From a virus, in the IMG/VR virus record IMGVR_UViG_3300028589_000033, positions 1 to 28,805 of that record: 28,805 nt of DNA; one strand, given 5' to 3'. This document shows, in pieces, positions 16,893-22,991 of the stretch. The translations under genes were made by a program, and so were the position numbers. The notes beneath the pieces are model-generated. The model saw only the letters and a program-made list of their open reading frames with translations, ran no database searches and had not been told where the DNA came from. Each line of letters opens with the position of its first letter. The stretch's first letter is position 1.

Positions 16893-17261
16893 TTATGCAG
16901 TCAAACGAAAGGGAGGGTGGATATATTCAACCCCAACGATGTTAGAAATGTATTCCACTGTGAGATCAACGTTACGGACGAACCAACGCAACTCAGCCGG
17001 AGCTTCCACCACCAGTTCAAACCGGTGACCAGGAAGACCCGCTTCGCGTTCGTATACCACAACGTTACCGACAACAGTGCTCAGGATGATGATCTGGCGA
17101 CCTTTAGGGTCGATGGAGACGTACACCTGACCAACTGCACGCGTATCGGTGATAGCGTGCGCCAGCGACCCGTCGCGAGCTTCCCAGCGGAAGTCATACG
17201 GGATGTAGTTATCGATTACAGCAATGGCGCGTTCGAACGCGACCTTGAGTTCCATGTTCAT
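16893..17261 (-). CDS. Tandem paralogue, short copy, 122 aa
   Basis: Unknown function. It is clearly related to the 165-aa protein encoded just upstream. Both share, in order, a YDxxW/FDxxW motif, AVGxV..S.D, GxVVVYE and a xFxLxxxxP segment followed by a [DN]L[TN]V motif. GAGGG lies about nine bases before the ATG at 17261. The fold appears mixed alpha/beta, soluble, with no signal peptide. A hairpin terminator lies between the two paralogues, so this copy may be transcribed partly by read-through or from its own start in the 80-base gap. It is followed closely by the secreted-protein gene. Confidence 0.6.
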   Translation of the reverse strand: MNMELKVAFERAIAVIDNYIPYDFRWEARDGSLAHAITDTRAVGQVYVSIDPKGRQIIILSTVVGNVVVYEREAGLPGHRFELVVEAPAELRWFVRNVDLTVEYISNIVGVEYIHPPFRLTA

Positions 17262-17298
17262 ACCGTGAATCCCTCACTAAACAGGTAACAAGAAGAAA

Positions 17299-17339
17299 CC
17301 CCAAGCCAGTAGGTTACCAGCGAGTTTAAAAGCTTGGGG
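17299..17339 (-). terminator. Terminator after the long tandem paralogue
   Basis: Inverted repeat CCCCAAGC/GCTTGGGG (17299-17306 with 17332-17339) with a 25-base loop. On the minus strand it is followed by TTTCTTCTTGTT. It starts three bases after the stop of the 165-aa gene. The long loop makes it weaker than a classic intrinsic terminator. Confidence 0.55.
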
Positions 17340-17341
17340 AA

Positions 17342-17839
17342 TTACTTTGGGCGAGCAGAGCTCAGGCAAACGGTGGTCTGAGTCGCCCGGTACTCAGATT
17401 CCGGAGTTGCTGGAACCCCACCAGTTTCAACGGCGTTCATGGCGGCGTTCAGGCCGGCCAAGTGAGTGCCGATGTTTTCGGTGGGGTCGAAGTCCGTAAC
17501 GATCAGAGAGAACCGACCCACGTTGAGGTTACTACCACCCAACATGAATTCGATTTGTTTCGGAACGTTGTACTTCAAGGCGAACTTCTCTTTGCTGTCC
17601 GATGGGTTGGCCTCATAAACCACCACCGTACCGAGAGAAGTACCTACCAGCACCAGACCGCGGTTGGTGCGTTTGTCGAGACTCTGGGCAACTTCACCCA
17701 CAGCCAGTTTCACCAAGGAGACAGCGTGAGGATAACCCACGGTGTCAGCCCACTCTGGATCGAACTCAATGTTCTTACGAACCTTGTTCAACAGAGTAGC
17801 GAAACGTTTTTTCAGTTCACTGCTTTCGTCGTAAATCAT
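17342..17839 (-). CDS. Tandem paralogue, long copy, 165 aa, probably early expressed
   Basis: Unknown function; paralogue of the 122-aa protein downstream, with a C-terminal extension of about 40 residues rich in Ala, Thr and Ser. The frame opens with an ATG eleven codons further upstream, but that codon has no ribosome binding site and lies only a few bases after the TATATTAC promoter motif. The ATG at 17839 (MIYDESSELKKR) has GGGGG just upstream and leaves a short leader, so I prefer it. A hairpin terminator follows the stop. With a promoter and a terminator of its own, it looks like a one-gene early unit. The conserved GTVVVYEANP segment suggests a beta-hairpin core shared with its paralogue. 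Confidence 0.65.
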   Translation of the reverse strand: MIYDESSELKKRFATLLNKVRKNIEFDPEWADTVGYPHAVSLVKLAVGEVAQSLDKRTNRGLVLVGTSLGTVVVYEANPSDSKEKFALKYNVPKQIEFMLGGSNLNVGRFSLIVTDFDPTENIGTHLAGLNAAMNAVETGGVPATPESEYRATQTTVCLSSARPK

Positions 17840-17876
17840 GTTAACCCCCAAAGATGAATGTGGTTTATTCATGGGA

Positions 17877-17884
17877 GTAATATA
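17877..17884 (-). promoter_or_regulatory. Early promoter motif TATATTAC
   Basis: An exact match to the core of phiKZ early promoters, in the context GCCTATATTACTCCC, about 38 bases upstream of the preferred start of the 165-aa gene. It follows directly after the T-rich end of the terminator at 17924-17949. The same context, GCCTAYATTACT, recurs upstream of the 146-aa gene. Confidence 0.65.
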
Positions 17885-17923
17885 GGCCTGAGAAAGACCA
17901 TAGGTTAAAAAAAAAGAATAACC

Positions 17924-17949
17924 CCCAGTACGCCCGGAGGCGTACTGGG
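17924..17949 (-). terminator. Intrinsic terminator after the 62-aa gene
   Basis: A perfect 11-bp stem (17924-17934 with 17939-17949) with a four-base loop. On the minus strand it is followed by GGTTATTC and then nine T. It starts 12 bases after the stop of the 62-aa gene. This is the cleanest host-style intrinsic terminator in the window. Confidence 0.8.
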
Positions 17950-17960
17950 AGAAAGAGGAA

Positions 17961-18149
17961 TCAGATTACCGGGTCCGGGCTGTGCGCAAACGTTTGCGCT
18001 TCTTCCGGAGTAGGGACTTGCGCGCTATCGCTACCCGTATTTCCCGGGCGATCACTTTGACCAGAACGTTCGCGATCGAGTCCATTACTTCCTGGTTGTT
18101 TTCCTTCGGAAGGTCGTGCAGATGAATTGTTCTCGTTTCCTGCATTCAT
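17961..18149 (-). CDS. Small hydrophilic, probably disordered protein, 62 aa
   Basis: Unknown function. I set the start at ATG 18149 (MNAGNENNSS) because AAAGGAG lies just upstream, immediately after the kinase stop codon; the open frame further upstream overlaps the kinase gene. The product is rich in Ser, Gly, Asn, Pro, Asp and Arg, with almost no hydrophobic residues until the last ten, so it is predicted to be unstructured. It closes the unit that contains the thymidylate kinase and is followed by a strong intrinsic terminator. It might be a short regulatory or binding peptide, but the sequence gives no specific clue. Confidence 0.6.
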   Translation of the reverse strand: MNAGNENNSSARPSEGKQPGSNGLDRERSGQSDRPGNTGSDSAQVPTPEEAQTFAHSPDPVI

Positions 18150-18159
18150 TGGAACTCCT

Positions 18160-18858
18160 TTAACCGCACATGGTGGCGCGAATACCGCCACTACCGTAAG
18201 TAGCCATGTTGCTCTTCCACAGGGTGATGCTGTCGATCATGTGGGCAAGCACTTGCTCCGCTACCACTTCAGGATCTTGGGTAGCGTCGATCACCACGTA
18301 ACGACCAGGGTAACGACGGGCCAGAGTCAGGTAAGCTTGGCGCATGGCTTCCTGCTTCTCGACACCGGCACGGTCGAATTGGTCACGGGCCTTCTCTTCT
18401 GGGGAAACACGCGCGGTAGCGATTTCACCCGGGCAGTCCAGTAGATAGGTCCAGTCCGGCCACAGACCGATTACGTCGGCATGCAGTTCAGTCAAGTTGT
18501 GCATGTCCAGACCATTGAACACGCTCTGGTACACGAAGGTGGTGTCACAGTAACGGTCCGTGAGCACCACCTTGCCTTCAGCCAAGGCAGGGCGGATGAT
18601 CTTGTTGGTCAAGTCAACCCGGCAGGCGTTGAACAGCAGCGCATAACCCATAGGGTCCAGAGCTGGTTCGTTTTCCAGACCAGGGAAACCGGTGTTGACC
18701 AATTTGCGGATAAACTCCGCGTGAGGAGTACCACCTGGTTCACGCACACTGACCCACGGGATCTCACCGTGTTCAGCCAGCCATGCGTTCAGCTTTTCCC
18801 AGACGCCAGTCTTACCGGCACCACCGATACCTTCTAATGCAAAGAAAGGAGCATTCAT
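18160..18858 (-). CDS. tmk: Thymidylate kinase (dTMP kinase)
   Basis: Phosphorylates dTMP to dTDP with ATP, supplying dTTP for phage DNA synthesis in the cytoplasm. The P-loop is visible near the N-terminus (EGIGGAGKT), followed by the TMP-binding REPGGT motif around residue 40, the DRYCDTTFVYQ segment that corresponds to the family DRY/DRF motif, and a lid region with several Arg (RVSPEEKARDQFDRAG) and a typical VVIDA near the end. At 232 aa it is slightly longer than bacterial enzymes because of a C-terminal tail of about 20 residues after the last helix. The start at 18858 has GGGGAATAAGTA before it, partly inside the end of the preceding 63-aa gene. The gene is coupled to that gene and to the 62-aa gene. 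Confidence 0.9.
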   Translation of the reverse strand: MNAPFFALEGIGGAGKTGVWEKLNAWLAEHGEIPWVSVREPGGTPHAEFIRKLVNTGFPGLENEPALDPMGYALLFNACRVDLTNKIIRPALAEGKVVLTDRYCDTTFVYQSVFNGLDMHNLTELHADVIGLWPDWTYLLDCPGEIATARVSPEEKARDQFDRAGVEKQEAMRQAYLTLARRYPGRYVVIDATQDPEVVAEQVLAHMIDSITLWKSNMATYGSGGIRATMCG

Positions 18859-18861
18859 TAC

Positions 18862-19053
18862 TTATTCCCCGGGGGTACCCAATTCGATACCAAAACCAAA
18901 TTGTTTCGGTGGATCCATGTTCTTCATGATGTTGCCATCACCCTTCGGATTAGAAGGGTTGTACGGCAAACGCTCTGGTGGTACGTGATCGTAAACACGA
19001 GTCCCCAGAGTCTTCAGAATTTCAGGTTTAATTTCGTAGCTGTTTTCACTCAT
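18862..19053 (-). CDS. Small unknown protein, 63 aa
   Basis: Unknown function. GGAGG lies seven bases before the ATG at 19053, a strong site. The product is polar and rich in Pro, Asn, Lys and Gly (for example PPERLPYNPSNPKGDG), so it probably has little fixed structure. It ends three bases before the thymidylate kinase start, and the two genes are very likely translated from the same message. No signal peptide or membrane segment is present. Confidence 0.6.
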   Translation of the reverse strand: MSENSYEIKPEILKTLGTRVYDHVPPERLPYNPSNPKGDGNIMKNMDPPKQFGFGIELGTPGE

Positions 19054-19089
19054 GACAAACCTCCACTGGTTACATTCGTAACATGGAGA

Positions 19090-19443
19090 TTACTTCAATG
19101 AGTTAATCATCTCTTTGAGCTTTTCTTGAATATCCTGCTCGGTGATGCTGAAACGACTACGACTAAACTTACCTATCTGGTAAGTCACCAAGGTCATGGA
19201 ATCACCTTGGTTAGTGATGCGAGCCACGGGAGTGTCCATGTGGTCGAACCGATAGAACAGCAAGTCGTAATGCATCGTGGCAGGGCGATGTACAACCGCT
19301 ACTGTCAAACCCAATGACTTGTCCGGGTAGACGTCAGGACGCGAGTATTTACCGTCCTTAGCCTTTGCCAACATGAACTGGTCATACAGGTCATAGGTAA
19401 CTTCATCTGGTTCTTTCACCAGACTACTGACTTCCTTCCCCAT
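19090..19443 (-). CDS. Unknown protein, 117 aa
   Basis: AGGAG lies eight bases before the ATG at 19443. The protein appears to fold as beta strands in the middle (GLTVAVVHRP, DLLFYRFDH, TLVTYQIG) and ends in a charged helix (EQDIQEKLKEMINSLK). No family is recognised. The gene starts about 30 bases after the UUCG-loop terminator that ends the Nudix-like gene, so it probably has its own promoter or depends on read-through. It leads the run of co-directional genes that includes the thymidylate kinase. Confidence 0.6.
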   Translation of the reverse strand: MGKEVSSLVKEPDEVTYDLYDQFMLAKAKDGKYSRPDVYPDKSLGLTVAVVHRPATMHYDLLFYRFDHMDTPVARITNQGDSMTLVTYQIGKFSRSRFSITEQDIQEKLKEMINSLK

Positions 19444-19470
19444 TGCCTTTCTCCTAATACAAAAATAGAA

Positions 19471-19492
19471 GTGGTGGGCCGAAGCCCACCAC
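19471..19492 (-). terminator. Intrinsic terminator with a UUCG tetraloop
   Basis: A perfect 9-bp stem GTGGTGGGC/GCCCACCAC closed by C(UUCG)G in the minus-strand transcript, an extra-stable tetraloop. It is followed by TTCTATTTTTG. It begins eight bases after the stop of the Nudix-like gene. Confidence 0.85.
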
Positions 19493-19500
19493 CCGGGATG

Positions 19501-20301
19501 TCACTGACCGTCGAACGCTTGCCAGAGCACTTGTTCAACCTTCTCGATCTGACCAATGATCATTTCAGACCATGGCTCGAACGGTACCGGGCCGTTCTCA
19601 CCGTCAGCCAGAGATTTCTTGCCGAGGACGTGATCCAGCAGATCTTCGGCGATCATCCAGCCGACCGAGGTGTTGTACTCGTCTTTCATGACGAAACCGG
19701 CGTCACTCGGAACTTGAGCAGCGTGGATGATACCGATGTGGGTGTTGCCAACGAAACCGATTTCAGGTTTGCTGTCCATCACGAAGCCGATCGCCTTCGC
19801 ACCAGCGGAAGCCATCAGGCCGATGTGGCGTTCGGTGTGTTCGAAGTACTTGCTGGTGAAGTCGACTTCTTCACACAGTTCACGGGTCATGTTGCGCATC
19901 AACGTGTCGCCCCAGCAGATGGTGTCAGATTCGACCATCAGACCGGTGCCATCGTCGATCATGTAGTAGGACAGGTCGCGACCTTCGATGTGTCCACCAG
20001 GAGCCAGGCTCAGCTTTTCAGCCAGACGACCTTCGTTGTTACGCTTGGTGCGCTTGTAGACGAGGAAGTGCAGCTTGCCTTCGTGGAGCTTGAACGGCAG
20101 GGTGTAGGCGATGCCTTGACGCAGGAGCTCGTAGGTGTCGTTCAGGGAACGAACAGAACCCATGAGCATACCGCTCATCTTCTCCAGCACGCTTGCGGCT
20201 TCAGCCGGTTCCATGATGGTCGCTTTGTTGTCTTTGACCAGACCCAGTACCGAGCGAGCGTGAACACCGTAAGTGAATTCAGAACCTTTTGGCAACGACA
20301 T
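19501..20301 (-). CDS. Nudix-superfamily-like protein with a split Nudix box, 266 aa
   Basis: Probable hydrolase of a nucleoside-diphosphate-linked substrate. A Nudix box is visible in two parts: GGHIE (residues 102-106) and, after an insertion of about 23 residues (107-129), WGDTLMRNMTRELCEEVDF (130-148). Compared with the consensus GX5EX7REUXEEXGU, the helix part REL.EE that binds metal is intact, while the first Glu is replaced by Asp and the Gly after EEV by Asp. The N-terminal 100 residues include a helix and a beta segment typical of Nudix folds. AAGGA precedes the ATG at 20301, only ten bases after the end of the 109-aa gene, so the two are co-transcribed. A UUCG-loop terminator follows. 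The substrate cannot be told from the sequence. Confidence 0.72.
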   Translation of the reverse strand: MSLPKGSEFTYGVHARSVLGLVKDNKATIMEPAEAASVLEKMSGMLMGSVRSLNDTYELLRQGIAYTLPFKLHEGKLHFLVYKRTKRNNEGRLAEKLSLAPGGHIEGRDLSYYMIDDGTGLMVESDTICWGDTLMRNMTRELCEEVDFTSKYFEHTERHIGLMASAGAKAIGFVMDSKPEIGFVGNTHIGIIHAAQVPSDAGFVMKDEYNTSVGWMIAEDLLDHVLGKKSLADGENGPVPFEPWSEMIIGQIEKVEQVLWQAFDGQ

Positions 20302-20310
20302 GTGCTTTCC

Positions 20311-20640
20311 TTAGTGCTTGACTTGTTGAGCCGAGATGGCGGTCATTTTGTTGGCGATTGCATCACCGATCAGACCCATGGCCTTTTCGGTATCAGCGCG
20401 GTTGAACACAGGGTTCACTTCAGAGATGATGACACGCATCCCCAAAGGAGTGCCGTGAATGGTCAAGAGGATGTTGCTACCTTTCCCCTTTTCCGTCACG
20501 TACATCTTGTAATGCCCAGGCTTGGGTTTGAACTTGGGAGCCGGTTTAACCAAGAAAGTGCGAACACCGGACAGGTCACCCTGAATAGGCATTTCGATTT
20601 CAAGAGTAGTGCTCTCGTCCACACGTTGTTTAGCGGTCAT
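20311..20640 (-). CDS. Unknown protein, 109 aa
   Basis: I chose the ATG at 20640 (MTAKQRVDES). The ATG nine codons earlier lies inside the stem and T-rich tail of the terminator for the preceding gene. The chosen start has only a weak upstream GGTG. The protein is soluble and mixed alpha/beta, with a basic Lys/Pro-rich stretch (KPAPKFKPKPGHYK) and an Ala-rich C-terminal helix. No family is recognised. It leads directly into the Nudix-like gene after a ten-base gap, suggesting a two-gene unit. Confidence 0.55.
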   Translation of the reverse strand: MTAKQRVDESTTLEIEMPIQGDLSGVRTFLVKPAPKFKPKPGHYKMYVTEKGKGSNILLTIHGTPLGMRVIISEVNPVFNRADTEKAMGLIGDAIANKMTAISAQQVKH

Positions 20641-20667
20641 AAAACACCAAAAATAAAAAGACAGCAT

Positions 20668-20702
20668 AAAGGGACAGCTAGGTGTTACCCTAACTGTCCT
20701 TT
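20668..20702 (-). terminator. Intrinsic terminator after the 146-aa gene
   Basis: An imperfect stem of about 14 bp (20668-20682 with 20688-20702) with a bulge and a short loop. On the minus strand it is followed by ATGCTGTCTTTTTATTTTT. It starts 15 bases after the stop of the 146-aa gene. Confidence 0.65.
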
Positions 20703-20716
20703 ACTAGGCCGCTGTA

Positions 20717-21157
20717 TTAACCGAACAGCTTGGCCGCGAGATCTTGGCTGGCAGTGCGCTGGTCGCTCAGCCACTGAGCTTGTTCCGGCGCGTGCATGTA
20801 GTCGACCGCGGTGGTCGATTGGCCGTAGAGGAATTCCTCGCCGACTTGCTGCTTGAGGTGGTACTGGGAGTTGATGGTGAAGGCGCCCATGTCCAGAGTA
20901 CCGTCCAGGGTGGTCAGGTCCTTGTTGTGCTCGTACTGTTCATGCGCGATACGCTGGGTGGCGACTTCGGCCTGGGCGCTCAGGTTGTTGATCACGGTGA
21001 CGTGATCTTTCAGGGACTCCACGGTAATACCCTCGGGGAGTTCCAGCTTGCTGGCGTCATAGGTGACGTGGTTGGTAGCCTTGTTGAACTTGGAGTGTTC
21101 GACCAGACCCTTCACACCAGTTTCCATGAACTCGCCGAAATCTTTATTTACAGACAT
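20717..21157 (-). CDS. Unknown protein, 146 aa, probably abundant and early
   Basis: No family recognised. The protein is soluble and mostly helical, with central segments rich in Gln, His, Ala and Glu (AQAEVATQRIAHEQYEHNKD). Codon use is strongly biased to C- and G-ending codons, comparable to the sheath and tube genes and unlike the small genes downstream, which points to high expression. AGAGG precedes the ATG at 21157. Upstream lies GCCTACATTACTA (21263-21270 core), nearly the same as the early promoter of the 165-aa gene, although a terminator-like inverted repeat sits between that motif and the gene. An intrinsic terminator follows. It looks like a one-gene unit making a lot of a small cytoplasmic protein. 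Confidence 0.65.
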   Translation of the reverse strand: MSVNKDFGEFMETGVKGLVEHSKFNKATNHVTYDASKLELPEGITVESLKDHVTVINNLSAQAEVATQRIAHEQYEHNKDLTTLDGTLDMGAFTINSQYHLKQQVGEEFLYGQSTTAVDYMHAPEQAQWLSDQRTASQDLAAKLFG

Positions 21158-21191
21158 GTTAAACCTCTTCGTTCTAAAAGTATTTAAAAAT

Positions 21192-21254
21192 CCAGCATCA
21201 AGACAAGCAAGGGAAGTATGTCACTCCCCCCGTCAGGTATGCTCCTGATGCTGG
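21192..21254 (-). terminator. Inverted repeat after the 241-aa gene, possible terminator or leader structure
   Basis: Arms CCAGCATCA and TGATGCTGG (21192-21200 with 21246-21254) are separated by 45 bases. On the minus strand the closing arm is followed by ATTTTTAAAT. This could be a terminator with a large loop, or a structured leader for the 146-aa gene if transcription starts at the promoter-like site at 21263-21270. Confidence 0.45.
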
Positions 21255-21262
21255 TCACCCTA

Positions 21263-21270
21263 GTAATGTA
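21263..21270 (-). promoter_or_regulatory. Early-promoter-like motif TACATTAC
   Basis: One mismatch from TATATTAC, within GCCTACATTACTA. The flanks match the motif at 17877 (GCCTAYATTACT), which makes chance less likely. It lies about 105 bases upstream of the 146-aa gene and downstream of the stop of the 241-aa gene. Confidence 0.45.
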
Positions 21271-21289
21271 GGCTTGAAATTTTTTAGCC

Positions 21290-22015
21290 TCAGCCTTTGA
21301 AGCGAGCCTGAATCAGCGCCAGCGCGTCGTTGCGGGCGGCGTCGTATTCCGGGTAACGGATGGTCACGTCATCCAGCATGGAGTCCATGCGATCGATCGG
21401 ATCCAGATCACAGTCTGGATTCTCGTTGTAGTGGCGCAGGGTGTCTTCCACCAGACGGTCGAACAGAACATCGTTCAGCAGACCGTGCTTGTTCAGCATG
21501 GCGGTGAGGGCAACCATCTCGAAGTAGACGCTGGAAGGCTCGTCAGCTTCGTCGTTGATCCAACCGAGGTAGTTGATGACATGAGTCGCCTTGGCGGTGA
21601 AGTCTTCACCAGCGACCGCTGCGGCGACGATAGAGGCATCGATACCCAGGCCGCGAGTGGTGACCAGCGCGAACAGTTGATCGTTGCTGGTGATGTCCAG
21701 GGTGCAGATACGGTCGATCACCGCACGGGTCAGGGTGTCTTCACTGGCCAGAGTGTGTTTGGTCCAGCAGCTCGATTGAGTGCCGTAGCTTTCCATGTAC
21801 AGCTTGACGATCTTGGAGACGTAACCACGGATCAGGTCAGTCTTCATCGACGAGTGCTGAACACCTTGGATCAGGTGGGTGCCGTCGGTCGCGTTCTTCG
21901 CGTTCTCCCAGTCTTTCTGAGCGACGGAGTACAGGGATTGCAGGATGTCGATACCACCCAGTACTTCACGGAAACGCAGGACGCTGGTCAGGAAGTTCAG
22001 TTTTCTGGACTGCAT
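21290..22015 (-). CDS. Unknown protein, 241 aa
   Basis: AAGGAG lies nine bases before the ATG at 22015, a strong site. The protein is predicted to be all helical and acidic, without a signal peptide or membrane segment. It carries an Asp-rich stretch near the C-terminus (NPDCDLDPIDRMDSMLDD). No family is recognised. Codon use is C/G-rich at third positions, suggesting good expression. It is separated from the protease-like gene upstream by about 118 bases that contain a GNRA hairpin with a T-run, so it is probably transcribed from its own promoter, which I could not identify. Confidence 0.65.
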   Translation of the reverse strand: MQSRKLNFLTSVLRFREVLGGIDILQSLYSVAQKDWENAKNATDGTHLIQGVQHSSMKTDLIRGYVSKIVKLYMESYGTQSSCWTKHTLASEDTLTRAVIDRICTLDITSNDQLFALVTTRGLGIDASIVAAAVAGEDFTAKATHVINYLGWINDEADEPSSVYFEMVALTAMLNKHGLLNDVLFDRLVEDTLRHYNENPDCDLDPIDRMDSMLDDVTIRYPEYDAARNDALALIQARFKG

Positions 22016-22091
22016 TGGAATATCTCCTTGAGTAAAAGCAGTAGGGGTCCAATAACAATAAGTGTTAGTGGAATAAAAAAGTGAAAAGTAT

Positions 22092-22119
22092 CCCAGGCCC
22101 GGGTTGCCCCGGACCTAGG
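22092..22119 (-). terminator. Terminator after the protease-like gene
   Basis: A 12-bp stem (22092-22103 with 22108-22119) including two G-U wobbles and a GCAA loop on the minus strand. It is followed by ATACTTTTCACTTTTTTATT. It begins 14 bases after the stop of the 285-aa gene. Confidence 0.7.
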
Positions 22120-22133
22120 TATACAATGATGCC

Positions 22134-22991
22134 TTAACGGAAGGCGCCGAGCGAGTTCGTAGCGATCAGCTTGACTTGCTGATCTTTGCGTGGAGCACGC
22201 TTCTTGAGGTCGGTCAGCATGGCGCGAACCTTGTCAAGACTTTCAGTACCCTGGTAGCGCTCAACCACTGCCGGGTTCTTCAGCTTCTGGTCACAGACGA
22301 AGAAGAGTTCATCGAAAGTAGTCGAGATCACAGGGCTGGCGGTGTCTTGCGGGTCGTACCCTTCCAGGAGGCTCTCCAAGCCCGCTGTGAGGTGTTTGCA
22401 CGCCCGGTAGATGCCTTGGTCGATCACGGCGTCGTACGTGCTCCAGTAGTCAACCTGGCGCTCTTTGTCACCGAAGTTCTGAGGCTTGGTGACGGTACGG
22501 ATGCTGAGGGCGGTGTTGATGTCAGGGTTCGGCAGGCTTTGCGCCAAGAACTCGCCCTTAGGACCGAAGGGAATGATTTCCACATCGTTGTACACCGGCC
22601 CACGGTCACCACTTTCCATGATCCAGTGAATCTTGCGAATGTGACCACAGACATTATCCATGTCGATGGTACGCAGACGGTTGATCCACTCGAACAGTTC
22701 AGTGATAGGCTTGCGCACTACCTGACCGTTGATCAGCAGAAGGTAGTACTGCGGAGGATGACCCAGTTCGCAATAAACCTGACCTTCTTTAATACGACGA
22801 TCCAGATCGCTGCCTTCCCGCATGCACTCACGCAGGTAGTCATTGATCGGATAAGTCACACCGTGACGGTTGGGGATGTTGAACCCACCGGCGTTCATCC
22901 GGTAATAACCGGACGAGTCCATGGGCTTGAGAGAGCCACGTTTACCAGCATTCGCCAGCAACGTGTTTTCGAACGTGATGATTTGACTCAT
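22134..22991 (-). CDS. Probable prohead (capsid maturation) protease
   Basis: A serine protease that would cleave scaffold and capsid proteins during head maturation, comparable in role to phiKZ gp175 and T4 gp21. Evidence is the motif order of phage prohead proteases: NRHGVTYP (41-48), then GQVYCELGHP with the candidate catalytic His (H78), then a strand leading through PFGPKGEFLAQ to NTALSIRTV with the candidate Ser (S163), where the pattern hxSxR recurs in this family. At 285 aa it is of the expected size. The gene overlaps the preceding 241-aa gene by four bases (ATGA), indicating translational coupling, and is followed by a GNRA-loop terminator. It sits among probable virion genes, as expected. 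I judged the similarity by eye; the third catalytic residue is not assigned. Confidence 0.68.
   Translation of the reverse strand: MSQIITFENTLLANAGKRGSLKPMDSSGYYRMNAGGFNIPNRHGVTYPINDYLRECMREGSDLDRRIKEGQVYCELGHPPQYYLLLINGQVVRKPITELFEWINRLRTIDMDNVCGHIRKIHWIMESGDRGPVYNDVEIIPFGPKGEFLAQSLPNPDINTALSIRTVTKPQNFGDKERQVDYWSTYDAVIDQGIYRACKHLTAGLESLLEGYDPQDTASPVISTTFDELFFVCDQKLKNPAVVERYQGTESLDKVRAMLTDLKKRAPRKDQQVKLIATNSLGAFR

Noticed and set aside
19062-19078. Short inverted repeat GTTAC/GTAAC between the 63-aa and 117-aa genes
   Set aside because: Only five to six base pairs and no U-tract; it is too weak to call a terminator or operator.
20641-20667. An earlier ATG for the 109-aa protein
   Set aside because: It lies within the stem and T-rich tail of the preceding terminator and lacks a ribosome binding site.
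15278-20667. The accessory block as an anti-phage defence island or CRISPR-related locus
   Set aside because: No nuclease, ATPase, reverse transcriptase or repeat-spacer structure is visible; the recognisable genes are nucleotide metabolism and unknown small proteins.
19471-20856. A 461-codon plus-strand frame across the Nudix-like gene and its neighbours
   Set aside because: It runs through two terminators and three minus-strand genes with ribosome binding sites; it begins inside the UUCG-loop terminator.
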